Below, one piece after another: positions 1-9,821 of a stretch of DNA of 21,367 bases. A model generated the notes under the pieces. That model was not told the DNA's origin, did no database searches, and saw only the letters and a program-made list of their open reading frames with translations. The stretch is from Chara braunii (lineage: Eukaryota; Streptophyta; Charophyceae; Charales; Characeae). Numbering within the stretch: the first letter of the stretch is position 1; each line of letters begins with the position of its first letter. The stretch covers positions 3,182,484 through 3,203,850 of the forward strand of contig BFEA01000046.1 of NCBI GenBank assembly GCA_003427395.1. Direction: 5' to 3'. The translations under genes were made by a program, and so were the position numbers.

Positions 1-1733
1 AAGGCAATATGAAATTGGTGTAGTATTCTGAACTGATTGAACCGCCTGAATGCGGTTCAGACAACCTCATGTATGGACACAAAGGCAATCTGAAACTGTT
101 GAAGTAATCTGAAGTGGCTAAACCACCTGAAAGTTGTTCAAACAACCTTAGGTATGGACATAAAGGCAATCTGAAATTGGTGTAGTAACCTGAAGTGACT
201 AAACCGCCTGAAGGCGGTTCAAACAACCTTATATATGGACACAAAAGCAATCTGAAACTGCTATAGTAACCTGAAGTGACTTAACTGCCTAAATGCAATT
301 TAGACAACCTCATGTACGGACCCAAAGGCAATCTGGACCTGTTGTAGTAACCTTAAGTGACTGAACCGCCTGAAGGTAGTTCGGACAACCTCATGTATGG
401 ACACAAAAGGCAATCTGAAATTTGTGTACTAACCTGAAGTGATTGAACCGCCTGAACGCCGTTCAGACAACCTCAGGTATGGACACAAAGACAATCTGAA
501 ATTGGTGTCGTAACCTGAAGTGATTGAACCTCCTGAAAGCGGTTCAGACAACCTTATGTATGGACACAAAGGCAATCTGAAATTGGTGTAGTAACCTGAA
601 GTGACTGAACCGTCTGAAGGCGGTTCAGACAACCTTTTGTATGGAAATAAAAGCAATATGAAACTGTTGTAGTAACCTGAAGTGACTGAACCGCCTGAAT
701 GTGGTTCAGACAACCTTATGTACGGACCCAAAGGCAATTTGAAACTGTTGTAGTAACCTGAAGTGACTGAACCGCCTGAAGGTAGTTAGACAACCTCATG
801 TATGGACACAAAGGCAATCTGAAATTGGTGTAGTAACCTGAAGTGATTGAACCGCCTGAAGGTCGTTCAGACAACCTCATGTATGAACACAAAGGCAATC
901 TGAAATTGGTGTAGTAACCTGAAGTGACTGAACCGCCTGAATGCGGTTGAGACAACCTCTTGTATGGACACAAAGGCAATCTGAAATTGGTGTAGTAACC
1001 TGAAGTGACTGAACCGCCTGAAGGCCGTTCAGACAACCTCATGTACGGACACAAAGGGAATGTAAAGGCAATTTGAAATTAGTTTACTAACCTGAAGTGA
1101 TTGAACCGTCTGAAGGCCGTTGAGACAACCTCATGTATGGACACAAAAGCAATCTAAAGGTAATCTGAAATTTGTGTTGTAACTTGAAGTGATTGAACCG
1201 CCTGAATTCGGTTCAGATAACCTCATGTATGGACACAAAGGCAATCTGAAATTGTTGTAGTAGCCTGAAGTGACTGAACCGCCTCAAGGTAGTTCAGACA
1301 ACCTCATGTATAGACACAAAGCCAATCTGAAATTTGTGTACTTACCTGAAGTGATTGAACCGCATGAAGGTCGTTCAAACAACCTCATGTACGGACACAA
1401 AGGCAATCTGAAATTAGTGTACCAACGTGAAGTGATTGAACCGCCTGAAGGCCGTTCAGACAACCTCATGTATGGACACAAAGGCAATCTAAAGGCAATT
1501 TGAAATTGGTGTAGTAACCTGAACTGATTGAACCGTCTGAATGCGGTTTAGACAACCTCATGTATGGATACAAAGGCAATCTGAAATTAGTGTACTAACC
1601 TGAAGTGATTGAACCGCCTGAAGGCCGTTCACACAGACACAAAGGCAATCTAAGGGCAATCTGAAATTGGTGTAGTAACCTGAGTTGGCTGAAACTGATG
1701 TAGTAACCTCATGTGCCTTCACAAAGGCAAGAT
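1..1733. repeat. 81-bp minisatellite array, about 20 copies
   Basis: Tandem array already running at the left edge. Units start at AAGGCAATCTGAAATTGG; this landmark recurs at 1, 82 and 163, giving an 81-bp period. Four units (near 1051, 1148, 1480 and 1640) carry an 11-bp local duplication of the AAAGGCAATCT segment, making 92-bp variants. Each unit has an inverted repeat, GAACCGCC-TGAA-GGCGGTTC in the best copies. Units differ by scattered substitutions, and the last one or two (after about 1605) are truncated and degenerate. Because 81 is a multiple of three, reading frames stay open across several units on both strands, as 27-residue periodic peptides. I treat these as a by-product of the period and not as a gene. 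Confidence 0.95.
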
Positions 1734-2692
1734 TATGGAGTTTGCTGAGACTCCATAGAAGGGAATAGGGACCTGGAAATATATGCATACGTTAATCATC
1801 TCTCGACCTTAGGGGCTCAAATTTGAAGCAAGGACTACTTGGGAGGAACACGGAATATTGTTTGCCTTGGATGTCAACCAGATCCAAGGCTGAAAAGGCA
1901 CCGAGGTATGGAGAAACACCTCCGCCTACCGAAAATGGGGCAGAAACTGAAAAAATCGAAAAAAAGGTCCTTTAGGTTTTTTTCTCTCAAGTAAGGCTGC
2001 CCCTTGGGCATTGGGACTCAAAGGGGCAGCATTTTGGAAATGGAAAAAAGGTTGAAGGAGGCCAAGAGGCAATCCGAGTTGGTACCAACCACTCGGACAA
2101 CATGTACTTGGCCAAAATAAGGCCCGGGTACCTCCGGAAGGGTTTAGTGGTGAAATTTTGCCTTGGGAGTACCTCGGTTTACCCCAAGGCACAAGGGGAG
2201 GACTATGGGCTGGCCGGAGTACTGCTTTCAGCCTACATGAGTTGAGGATTCAGTCCACCACACTCACATTTGCATGAGGAGTGCCCATGCTGCCCAATTG
2301 GGCTTATAGGCGCACCTTTCTCACTTGGAGAGAGGAGAGGGGAACCCATGTCAGTCTGGGAGTTTGGAGGAGACTGTGAGCTTGGGGAAGAAGCCCTAGA
2401 GGTTAGTGGTAGTGAGGCTGGCCTAGGGAGGTGATCCGCCATAGCCCCCAGGCTGTGAGGAAGAGAGAGAGGCTAGAGAGAGTCCCATTAGCCCTCCTAA
2501 AGGGGAGGACTCCATAGCCATAGTGGAGGGAGTTTGCCATAACTTGGGAGAGGTTGAGAGAGGAGGAAGAGACGAGTTAGGGAAGAAGAGAACCATAGCC
2601 AAGGTGATTCTTGGGCAAGGAAGGGAGAGATTTCATCAAGGTTGGTGCTCCATCCCAAGACATTAAAGAGTTGAGTGAAAAAGAGGAGATTA
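1734..2692. other. Unique sequence without a recognised gene
   Basis: About 960 bases between the 81-bp array and the polypyrimidine tract. Only short chance reading frames are present and none looks like a known protein. It contains two A/T homopolymer clusters near 1950-1985 and an imperfect palindrome at 2074-2096 centred on GTTGGTACCAAC. I see no RNA gene or promoter here. Confidence 0.6.
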
Positions 2693-2904
2693 TTTTTTTT
2701 TTTTTCTTCTTTTTCTTCTTCTTCTTCTTCTTCTTTTTCTTCTTTTTTCTCTTCTTCTTCTTCTTTTTCTTCTTCTTCTTCTTCTTTTTTTTCTTCTTCC
2801 TTCCTTATCTTCTTTCTCCCCCCCCTCTCCTTCATCTTATTTTCCTTCTTCTCCTTCATCTTTCTCCCTTTCCCCTCCCCACTCTCTTCTTCTCTCTCTC
2901 TCTC
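2693..2904 (+). repeat. Polypyrimidine (TTC/CTT)n microsatellite
   Basis: Positions 2693-2806 are an uninterrupted 114-base run of T and C, mostly TTC/CTT units mixed with T homopolymers. A nearly pure pyrimidine stretch continues to 2904 with C7 and (CT)n segments. Read on the minus strand this gives a Lys/Glu-only peptide, which is low-complexity artefact and not a gene. Long purine/pyrimidine mirror tracts of this type can form triplex (H-DNA) structures. Confidence 0.97.
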
Positions 2905-2952
2905 AATGGGAACTTTCCTAAGCTTAGAGTAAATGGTAAGAAGCCTTCTCAC

Positions 2953-3790
2953 TAGTAATGATCTCTCCATGGGCTCATTCTTCACTACCATGTGAACCGC
3001 CACTCCTCCTCTTGTGTTTTCATGCATTTGAGTGAGCTACACTCACTTTTTCCTCACTTTCTCTCGACTTCTTCACTTAGGTGCAAATCACAACTTTTGT
3101 CCTTGCTTATTCTCGTGTTTTGATGATGATTAATTCTTGTTTTGTCCATTTCTTCACTACCATGTGAACCGTCACTCCTCCCCTTGTGTTTTCATGCATT
3201 TGAGTGAGCTACACTCACTCTTTCCTCACTTTCTCTCGACTTCTTCACTTAGGTGCAAATCACAACTTTTGTCCTTGCTTACTCAAGTGTATAGATGCTG
3301 ATTAGCTCTTGTTTTGTCCATTTTTTCACTCCTAGGTGAAACGTTACTTCTCCCCTTATGATTTCATTCATTTGAATGAGTTCTACTCACTTTTTTCTCA
3401 CTTTCTCTCCACTTCTTCACTTAGGTGCAAATCACAACTTTTGTCCTTGCTTATTCTAGTGTATAGATGATGATTAACTCTTATTTTGTCATTTTCTTCA
3501 CTTTCATATGAACCGCCACTCCTCCCCTTCAAATTTCATGCATTTGGGTGAGTTACACTCACTCTTCTCTCACTTTTTCTCCTCTTCTTCCCTTAGGAGC
3601 AAATCGCAATTCTTGTCTTTGATCAATCTGGTGTTTTGGTAATGATTATCTCTTGGGTTGTCCTTTTCGTACTTCCATGTGAATCGCCACTTCTCCCCAT
3701 GTGATTTCATGCATTTGAGTGAGTTAGACTCACTATTTTCTCATTTCCTCTTCTCTTTTTCACTTAGGAACAAATCGCAACTCGCGTCCA
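2953..3790. repeat. 172-bp tandem repeat, five copies
   Basis: The landmark TTCACTACCATGTGAACCGC occurs at 2981, 3153, 3325 and 3497 (172-bp spacing each) and in a degenerate form near 3667. Each unit includes TTCATGCATTTGAGTGAG, a small hairpin (AGTGAG-CTACA-CTCACT, for example 3031-3047) and CACTTAGGTGCAAATCACAA. Divergence increases to the right, and the fifth unit loses similarity after about 3785. It abuts the polypyrimidine tract on its left. No coding potential is recognised. Confidence 0.95.
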
Positions 3791-3844
3791 CGCCTGCGGT
3801 AGTGTTTTTGATGGTTCCTTTCACCTACTTTGCTCAGTTTTCCC

Positions 3845-4115
3845 ACACGATGACATTCTGTTTCATGCTTGGTTGTAGTCATAAGCTTCAAGCATGTGTT
3901 TGAGCAGGTCTCACTCACACGCATGACTCAACATTCACATGATAATATTCCATTGCATTCTTGGTTGTAGTCATGAGCATCAAGCATGTGTTGGAGCAAG
4001 TCTCACTCACCATGCATCGCTCATCTCTCATATGATGCCATTTTGTTTCATTCTTGGTTGCATCCATGAGCCTTGGGCATATGTTTGAGCAAGTCTCACT
4101 GACATGTATGGCTTA
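3845..4115. repeat. 92-bp tandem repeat, three copies
   Basis: GGTTG landmarks within the phrase TTCTTGGTTGTAGTCATGAG fall at 3871, 3963 and 4056, so the units are 92 to 93 bp. Each unit also carries AGCATGTGTTTGAGCAAGTC followed by TCACTCAC. The array sits directly between the 172-bp and the 91/76-bp arrays, with almost no unique DNA between them. No gene is supported. Confidence 0.9.
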
Positions 4116-4119
4116 TCCT

Positions 4120-6008
4120 TCATTAGGTAGTCTTCCGATTCTCACTTGACCGTTTAAACTTATCACGTGTTTCTGCTTTCACTACTCATACTCTCATCTT
4201 GTCAAGTTCATGCTCTTGGTAGTATTCCGGTTCTCACTTGGTTGTTCAACTTTTCATGTGCTTGTGCTTTCATCTTGTGAAGTCCGTGCTCTTAGTAGTG
4301 TTCTGGTTCTCACTTGGCTGTTCAACTTCTCATGTGCTTGTGCTTTCATTTTGTCAAGTTCGTGCTCTTAGTAGTGTTCCGGTTCTCACTTGAATGTTCA
4401 ACTTCTCTTGTGCTTGGACTTTTACTACTCGCGCTCTCATAATATCAAGTTCATGCTTTTGGTAGTGTTCCGGTTCACACTTGGTTGTTCAACATCTCAT
4501 GTGCTTGTGCTTTTACTCTCATCTTGTCAAGTTCAGACTGTTGGTAGTGTTCCAGTTCTCACTTGGCTGTTCAACTTCTCATGGACTTGCGCTTTCACTA
4601 CTCGTACTCTCATCTTGTCAAGTTCATGTTCTTGGTAGTTTTTCAGTTCTCACTTAGTTGTTCAACTTCTCATGTGCTTGTGCTTTCACTACTCATACTC
4701 TCATCTTGTCAAGTTCATGCTCTTGGTAGTGTTCTGGCTCTCACTTGGCCGTTCAACTTATCATGTGCTTGTGCTTTTACTACTCACACTCTCATCTTGT
4801 CAAGTTCATGCTTTTGGTAGTGTTCCGGTTCTCACTTGGCTGTTCAAACTCCTCATGTGCTTGTGCTTTCATCTTGTCAAGTTCATGCTCTTAGTAGTGT
4901 TCCGATTCTCACTTGGCTGTTCAACTTCTCATGTGCTTATACTTCCACTACTTATACTCTCATCTTGGCAAGCTCATACTCTTTGTAGTGTTCCGGTTCT
5001 CGCTTGGCTGATCAACTTCTCAGATGCTTATTCTTTCATCTTGTAAAGTTCATGCTCTTAGTAGTGTTCCGGTTCTTACTTCGTTTTTCAATTTCTCATG
5101 TGCTTGTGCTTTCATTACTCATACTCTCATCTTGTTAAGTTCATGCTCTTAGTAGTGTTCCGGTTGCCACGTGGCCGTTCAAACTTCTCACGTGCTTGTG
5201 CTTTCACTACTCATACTTTCATCTTGTCACATTTGTGCTCTTGGCAGTATTCCGGTTCGCACTTGGCTGTTCAACTTCTCATGTGTTTGTGCTTTCATCT
5301 TGTCAAGTTTATGCTCTTAGTAGTGTTCCGGTTCTCACTTGGTTGTTCGACTTCTTATGTGCTTGTGCTTTCATCCTTTCAAGTTCGTGCTCTTAGTAGT
5401 GTTCTGATTCTCATTTGGCTGTTCAACTTCTCATGTGCTTGGACTTTTATTACTCACGCTCTCATATTGTCAGGTTCATGCTCTTGGCAGTGTTCTGGTT
5501 CTCACTTGGTTGTTCAACTTCTCATGTACTTGTGCTTTTACTACTCACAAACTCATCTTATCAGTGTTTCGGTTCTCACTTGGCTGTTCAACTTCTCATG
5601 TGTTTGTGCTTTCACTACTTACACTCTCATCTTGTCGAGTTCTTACTAGTGTTCTGGTTCTCACTTGGCTGTTCAACTTCTCATGTGCTTATAGTTCCAC
5701 TACTCATATTCTCATCTTGTCAAGCTCAAACTCTTGGTAGTGTTCCGGTTCTCACTTGGTTGTTCAACTTCTCATGTGCTTGTGCTTTCATCTTGTTAAG
5801 TTTGTGCTCTTAGTAGGGTTCCGGTTCTCACTTGGCTGATCAACTTCTCATGTGCTTGTGCTTTCATATTGTCAAGTTCATGCTCGTAAGTAGTGTTCCG
5901 GGTCTCACTTGGCTGTTCAACTTCTTATGTGCTTGTGCTTCCATTACTCATACTCTCATCTTGCCAAGTTCATGCTCTTAGTTGTATTCCGGTTCTCACT
6001 TGGCTGCT
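4120..6008. repeat. Mosaic 91-bp/76-bp satellite array, about 23 units
   Basis: Landmark TTCTCACTTGGCTGTTCAAC recurs through the block. Spacings read by eye are 92, 76, 76, 91, 82, 91, 91, 91, 77, 91, 76, 91, 92, 76, 76, 91, 74, 85, 91, 76, 77 and 91. Long units contain an extra segment of about 15 bp (CTACTCATACTCTCA) after GTGCTTTCA, and short units lack it. Several other spacings come from small deletions. Because 91 and 76 both leave a remainder of one modulo three, chance open frames arise on the plus strand, producing Ser/Leu/Val-rich peptides that I do not regard as genes. Confidence 0.95.
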
Positions 6009-6017
6009 ACTACTGTG

Positions 6018-6029
6018 GGATGGGTGACC
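6018..6029 (+). other. 12-base match to 5S rRNA box C
   Basis: GGATGGGTGACC at the right edge of the 91/76-bp array is identical to the box C core of land-plant 5S rRNA genes as I remember it. The preceding TACTACTGTG only partly matches. No A box, no further 5S sequence and no terminator follow, so at most this is a 5S-derived scrap. It could be chance. Confidence 0.25.
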
Positions 6030-6093
6030 AGCGTTTGGCTGCCATTAAGGAAGGATGATTTGATTAGGACTAGTTGCCCTTCTCTCTGTCCTC

Positions 6094-6094
<1 letters not shown>

Positions 6095-6127
<33 letters not shown>
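6095..6127 (+). repeat. (CT)n microsatellite
   Basis: A continuous CT dinucleotide run of about 16 units just after the 91/76-bp array. Confidence 0.95.
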
Positions 6128-6128
<1 letters not shown>

Positions 6129-8918
6129 CCACTTGGCAAGTAACTAACTTGTTACATTGTTAGGGAACGAACAATGAAAAAAACTTGTCCTCACTTGACG
6201 TAGAAACTGGGCAAGGGGAAGGTTGTTGGTTCCTTGTGCGGCCAAGTAGGAAAAAGGAAAGACACGTGAGCAATTGGGAGGGGTCAAGTCTGGAAAAAAA
6301 GACTAGATCAAGTTGGTAATTGAGGCAAGGTCAGTTTGACTCAACCATTTCCCCGACTGCATGACTATGAGAAAGGAATGGACCGATTGAGCAAAAAAGA
6401 CAGAACAATGAGAAACAAAAAAAAACAAAAGATAGGCATACGGGAAGGGCTATGTGTTGACCCCAATGGGGGATTGTATCGGTCTTTGCTCTTGTGTGGG
6501 ATTGCGCAGGTAAGTAAAGTCTTAGGATATCTTGAGCGGAACCAGACCGGGAGAAATCAAGCGACAAAGGAAAAAGGGAAGAGGGGGCAAAGGGGCTACG
6601 AGCCCTTAGTGTAAAACCAAACCATGAGGGAGACCTTTGTGCTTGAGACTTGGAATGCGAACAAAAGAAAGGGATGAGACTTGTTGCTGATCGGACTGTG
6701 AAGTAGCCTGCGTATGTATATGAAGGCCCCGAAAGGACTAAGGGGCCTACTCCAATGACGATGGATGAAATGTATGAGACACGAGGAGAGTGTAGAGGCA
6801 AGGGGAAAGACGGCGTTCCCGCACCCCGATGACGCCGTAGGATTGTTGTGCTTAGGAAAATGGTGTGTGGCCTAAGGATGATGCGCCTGCGCACAAGAGA
6901 GGAATAAATCCCAAAGAACCCCTGGACTGCCTGCGTATTGGAAGGAGCATTTGCTTGAGAACATAACCAAGAATGGAAAAAAAATCAGTGTTTGCGGAAT
7001 GACCAGCGAGACTACCACCCGGCATGAGGGCTGAGCTACATCCCCTATGTCAAAGCTCTCTCGCGCGATGGCCCACCCCCATCCATCTCAAAGCACTAGC
7101 TGGGGGTGACCCTGGGACGAAAGGCCCGCGCCCTGAGCGTGAGCATGGGCGGGCTGAGCCAAATGGGACCCGCAGTGGGGTCGACCATGACTCGAAAGTC
7201 TACCGGGGTTTGGCCCTACAAAATCGGTGGAGGCGACGAGCATGGGGTTAGACTGACCCTTGCGATTTCGAAGGGGGTGCCCGACAAATTGACGTGTACA
7301 TAACTTAAGATAAGAGAATGAGGAATTGTGTTTGCTCTACCCCTTGAGAGAATCAAATTTGAGAGTGGCTGGGCGCATGGCATGGCCAGGCCTGGAGGAA
7401 AAACATGCATGCTACACACTTGATCAGCTTACTCCTTTGTTGAATGGCTCTAGCCCCCCTCCTTTGGTGTTGATGTTCGCCAGTCCGAAGAAGCCTCGGG
7501 CGAGTCACAGGTCAACCCTTCTTTTCGTATAAAAGAAGGGCTCCAGTTACCTGGCAGGCGGTTGGCACTTCGGCTTCGGCCGGAGTTCGATGAAAATCCT
7601 GCGGCGGAGTGATCCGGCCGATTGGGTGCCCTTCTCACCTCTTCTTTTGAGCCCAGCGGGCTCATGTACTCTGCACTTGAAATGCTTGAAGGAACCTACA
7701 TGAACACAATGGGTCATCAAGAAGGAACAATCCTATCCTATGAAAGGACAAACAAATGATGATAAAGGGAATAAAGGTAGTTGCTAGACTCCAAAGAAAA
7801 CTAGCTCCCTCTTAAAGACGCTCACGAAAAGGAACCAGCCACTATGTATGGAAGTAAGGGGAGTGACACTCATTGTCCTGAGAGAAAACTGTGAGTTATG
7901 GATAGGAAGCGCTGGGAGCACCAAGGGAAAGGCACTTGTACTATGTGTGTCCCACTTGGGACTTGTGACTTACATGAAGGAAATTGAGCATCCTGCCTTT
8001 CGGAAGGAAAGGATGGGTCTGCACCGGCTGATGCGGGATGGTGAAACGTCGTTCTTTTGTAGTACCGTCGGGTCTCATATACAGAGGTCGAATCACCGAG
8101 CTGTCGGACAGGAGTTGGTCTTGCCGGTTGATTAGTAGCACTCTCTCCCGGGCGGTTTGAGCATGGCTCGACACCTTGCCCAGGCGGGATGCGAAACGTC
8201 TCCTCAGGCAGGGCTTAGCTTGTCGGTTGGCGGAGGGGGACCACTGTATGTGAGGCAAGGAGGGAGCCCCGGAGACGACTAGTAGCTTCTCGTAGTATGG
8301 TTTGGGAAAGGCTGATTCTTATCAGACCGATGAAAGTGAATGCCCGAACGACTGACTTTTTGCACCTAGCAGGGTGCGCGGGGTGATTCCCGGTACCAAC
8401 GGGGTATGCAAGAGCGGCAAGACGGGATGGGGTATTTTGGGCGAATGGAGAGGGGTAACACCCTGTGCCAGAGTCTGGGTACTGTGCTCGCGATGGTTGA
8501 GTTGCGCTTGAGGTATGGGATAAAACCCTGCCGAAAGTACCAGCGGAGAGACCATATTGGGGTAGGCTGGTGAGGACATGACCGACCCGTATGTGAGATT
8601 GTCTGATTTTTTTTTTGTATATTGCCCCTCTGTAAAGGTCGACTGGGTTTGAATTGTTGAGCGGGGTTTGACTCTAGTCTATTCTCACCTCCCTTTCTAA
8701 GTCTACACGAGTTAGAGATGATTGAAAGGAAGGAGGATAGAGGTTAGTCGGAATGAAACCAAGAGAAAGAATGTTGGGTAGTGAATGGTCGACCGAGGGT
8801 ACTATGGGAGGGTGGTACTTAGGAATGGGGAGGTAAACTAGGGAGACCTTGATGAGGGGTTTGAAATAATTCTCATCCAGGATATAGATTGACCTGACAA
8901 AAAGGGCGGGGCCGTTCA
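6128..8918. other. Gene-free interval, 2.8 kb
   Basis: No reading frame here resembles a known protein. The longest frames (for example 7848-8135 plus strand, 95 codons) have no recognisable motif. Visible items are a perfect splice-donor-like CAG/GTAAGT near 6507-6515, a GC-rich stretch around 7000-7300, a hairpin with TATA box at 7516-7540, and a short direct repeat GCGGGATG-(G)GAAACGTC at about 8033 and 8183. This stretch would be the natural place for a 5' LTR of the element on the right, but I found no convincing partner sequence downstream. Confidence 0.55.
7516..7540 (+). promoter_or_regulatory. Perfect hairpin overlapping a TATA box
   Basis: CCCTTCTTTT, then CGTAT, then AAAAGAAGGG: a 10-bp perfect inverted repeat with a 5-nt spacer. 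The right arm overlaps TATAAAAG at 7529-7536, a good TATA-box match. It could be a core promoter or a foldback remnant. No gene with a recognisable start follows within a few hundred bases, so promoter function is unproven. Confidence 0.45.
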
Positions 8919-9764
8919 GTGCTCTCTTATGGAAACAGGTGTCGGGTGCTGGAAAACAAGATGGTGCGGTGGTTGTCATCCCCAATCTATACAAGCAGTC
9001 TGGAAATGCCGGTAGATGTAAAGGATGGGGTATCGGTCGTCTTCCCGGAAGAAGGAACGTGGACAGATGTAGAGCCATCCTATCAAACTGTAATGTTGGA
9101 CGAGGAGGACGCGTTCCTCTGAATAGAAACGATATGGACTAAGGTCAGCTTGACGAGGTTGTCACCAAGCTTGATGGATCTGGAATTCCGAGGGACGGTG
9201 GAAGCCCGAGGGTGGGTCTACTTGTCGCAAGATGGGGAAAACGCTACGGGCATAGACTTGGTACTAGGGACCGTGCCGGACGAATTGTTTAGGAAGGCAG
9301 AAAAAGAGGTTGTATGAGCTGCATATCAACGAGCAGAAATGAAAATGGAAAGGGTAGATGTGCGAGTGGAACTCGAGGAAAGAGGAAGCGTGAGGCGACC
9401 TGTCAGGACAATGAGATGTGTGTTGCCTCCCTTTCTAGTGAACATGATCTTCGGAACTCGGAGCAGGCTAGTACATATATGCCAATCCATGACGAACCTC
9501 GGGCTATACCAATGCGCCAGGCAAGACTTCTTCTAGTTGTTGGTAGAAATGAAGCCGTTTGAAGGGAATTGGGCGGAGGAACTGATCGAGATGCTGAACT
9601 ATCTTAGCATAGACAATGTCTTTGTCCCTAGCCCTGTGCATTGGGGGATAGTCTACAGAAACGTGGCGGTAAGGGAGACATTCCTGGAAGGGGTGAAGGA
9701 ATTGTTATACGACGAAGAAGATGACGTCAATGACGATGATGAGAGAGATGCGATAAAGGATTGA
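8919..9764 (+). pseudogene. Unknown protein gene, tandem copy 1 (three in-frame stops)
   Basis: First of three diverged tandem copies of a protein I do not recognise. A single frame is homologous to the other copies from about 9060 (GTWTDVEPSYQTVML) to the end. Stops interrupt it at 9120 (TGA), 9315 (TGA) and 9534 (TAG), without any frameshift. Shared landmarks are a TVxL...DAF...E..W segment, an ExxGxxYLSQDG segment, a PPFxVNMIFG segment, a PFEGNWAEEL segment and a final FLEGVKELL helix-like segment. The C-terminus adds an acidic tail (DEEDDVNDDDERD) that the other copies lack. The stops align opposite Met, Gln/Lys and Asp/Lys in the other copies. The start is uncertain: the first clear similarity lies after 9050. 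No signal peptide, membrane segment or catalytic motif is visible. Confidence 0.55.
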
Positions 9765-9821
9765 GATTTTTGAGGTAAGGGACTTGTTTAGGGAAAACTG
9801 AGTGGCCTGGCTAGGGAACAA

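Noticed and set aside
1-1733. CRISPR array
   Set aside because: The whole 81-bp unit is repeated, with no alternation of constant repeats and unique spacers, and the context is eukaryotic.
2497-3027. Minus-strand 176-codon frame rich in Glu and Lys
   Set aside because: It is the translation of the polypyrimidine microsatellite and its flanks, with no protein features outside low complexity.
4390-5813. Overlapping plus-strand frames with Cys/Ser/Leu-rich periodic peptides that look membrane-like
   Set aside because: They follow the 91/76-bp repeat in several frames at once, which is expected from a pyrimidine-rich satellite and not from a gene.
1-6008. Common ancestry of the 81-bp and 91-bp units
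   Set aside because: Both contain a GGC-GTTCA ... CTCATGT order, but the match is short and gapped; I could not separate it from chance.
6336-6614. Plus-strand 92-codon frame with a consensus splice donor inside
   Set aside because: No similarity to any protein, no acceptor or second exon recognised; the donor motif alone is common by chance.
7848-8135. Plus-strand 95-codon frame as a small gene
   Set aside because: No domain, no start context and no homologous copy in the window; length is within chance for this composition.
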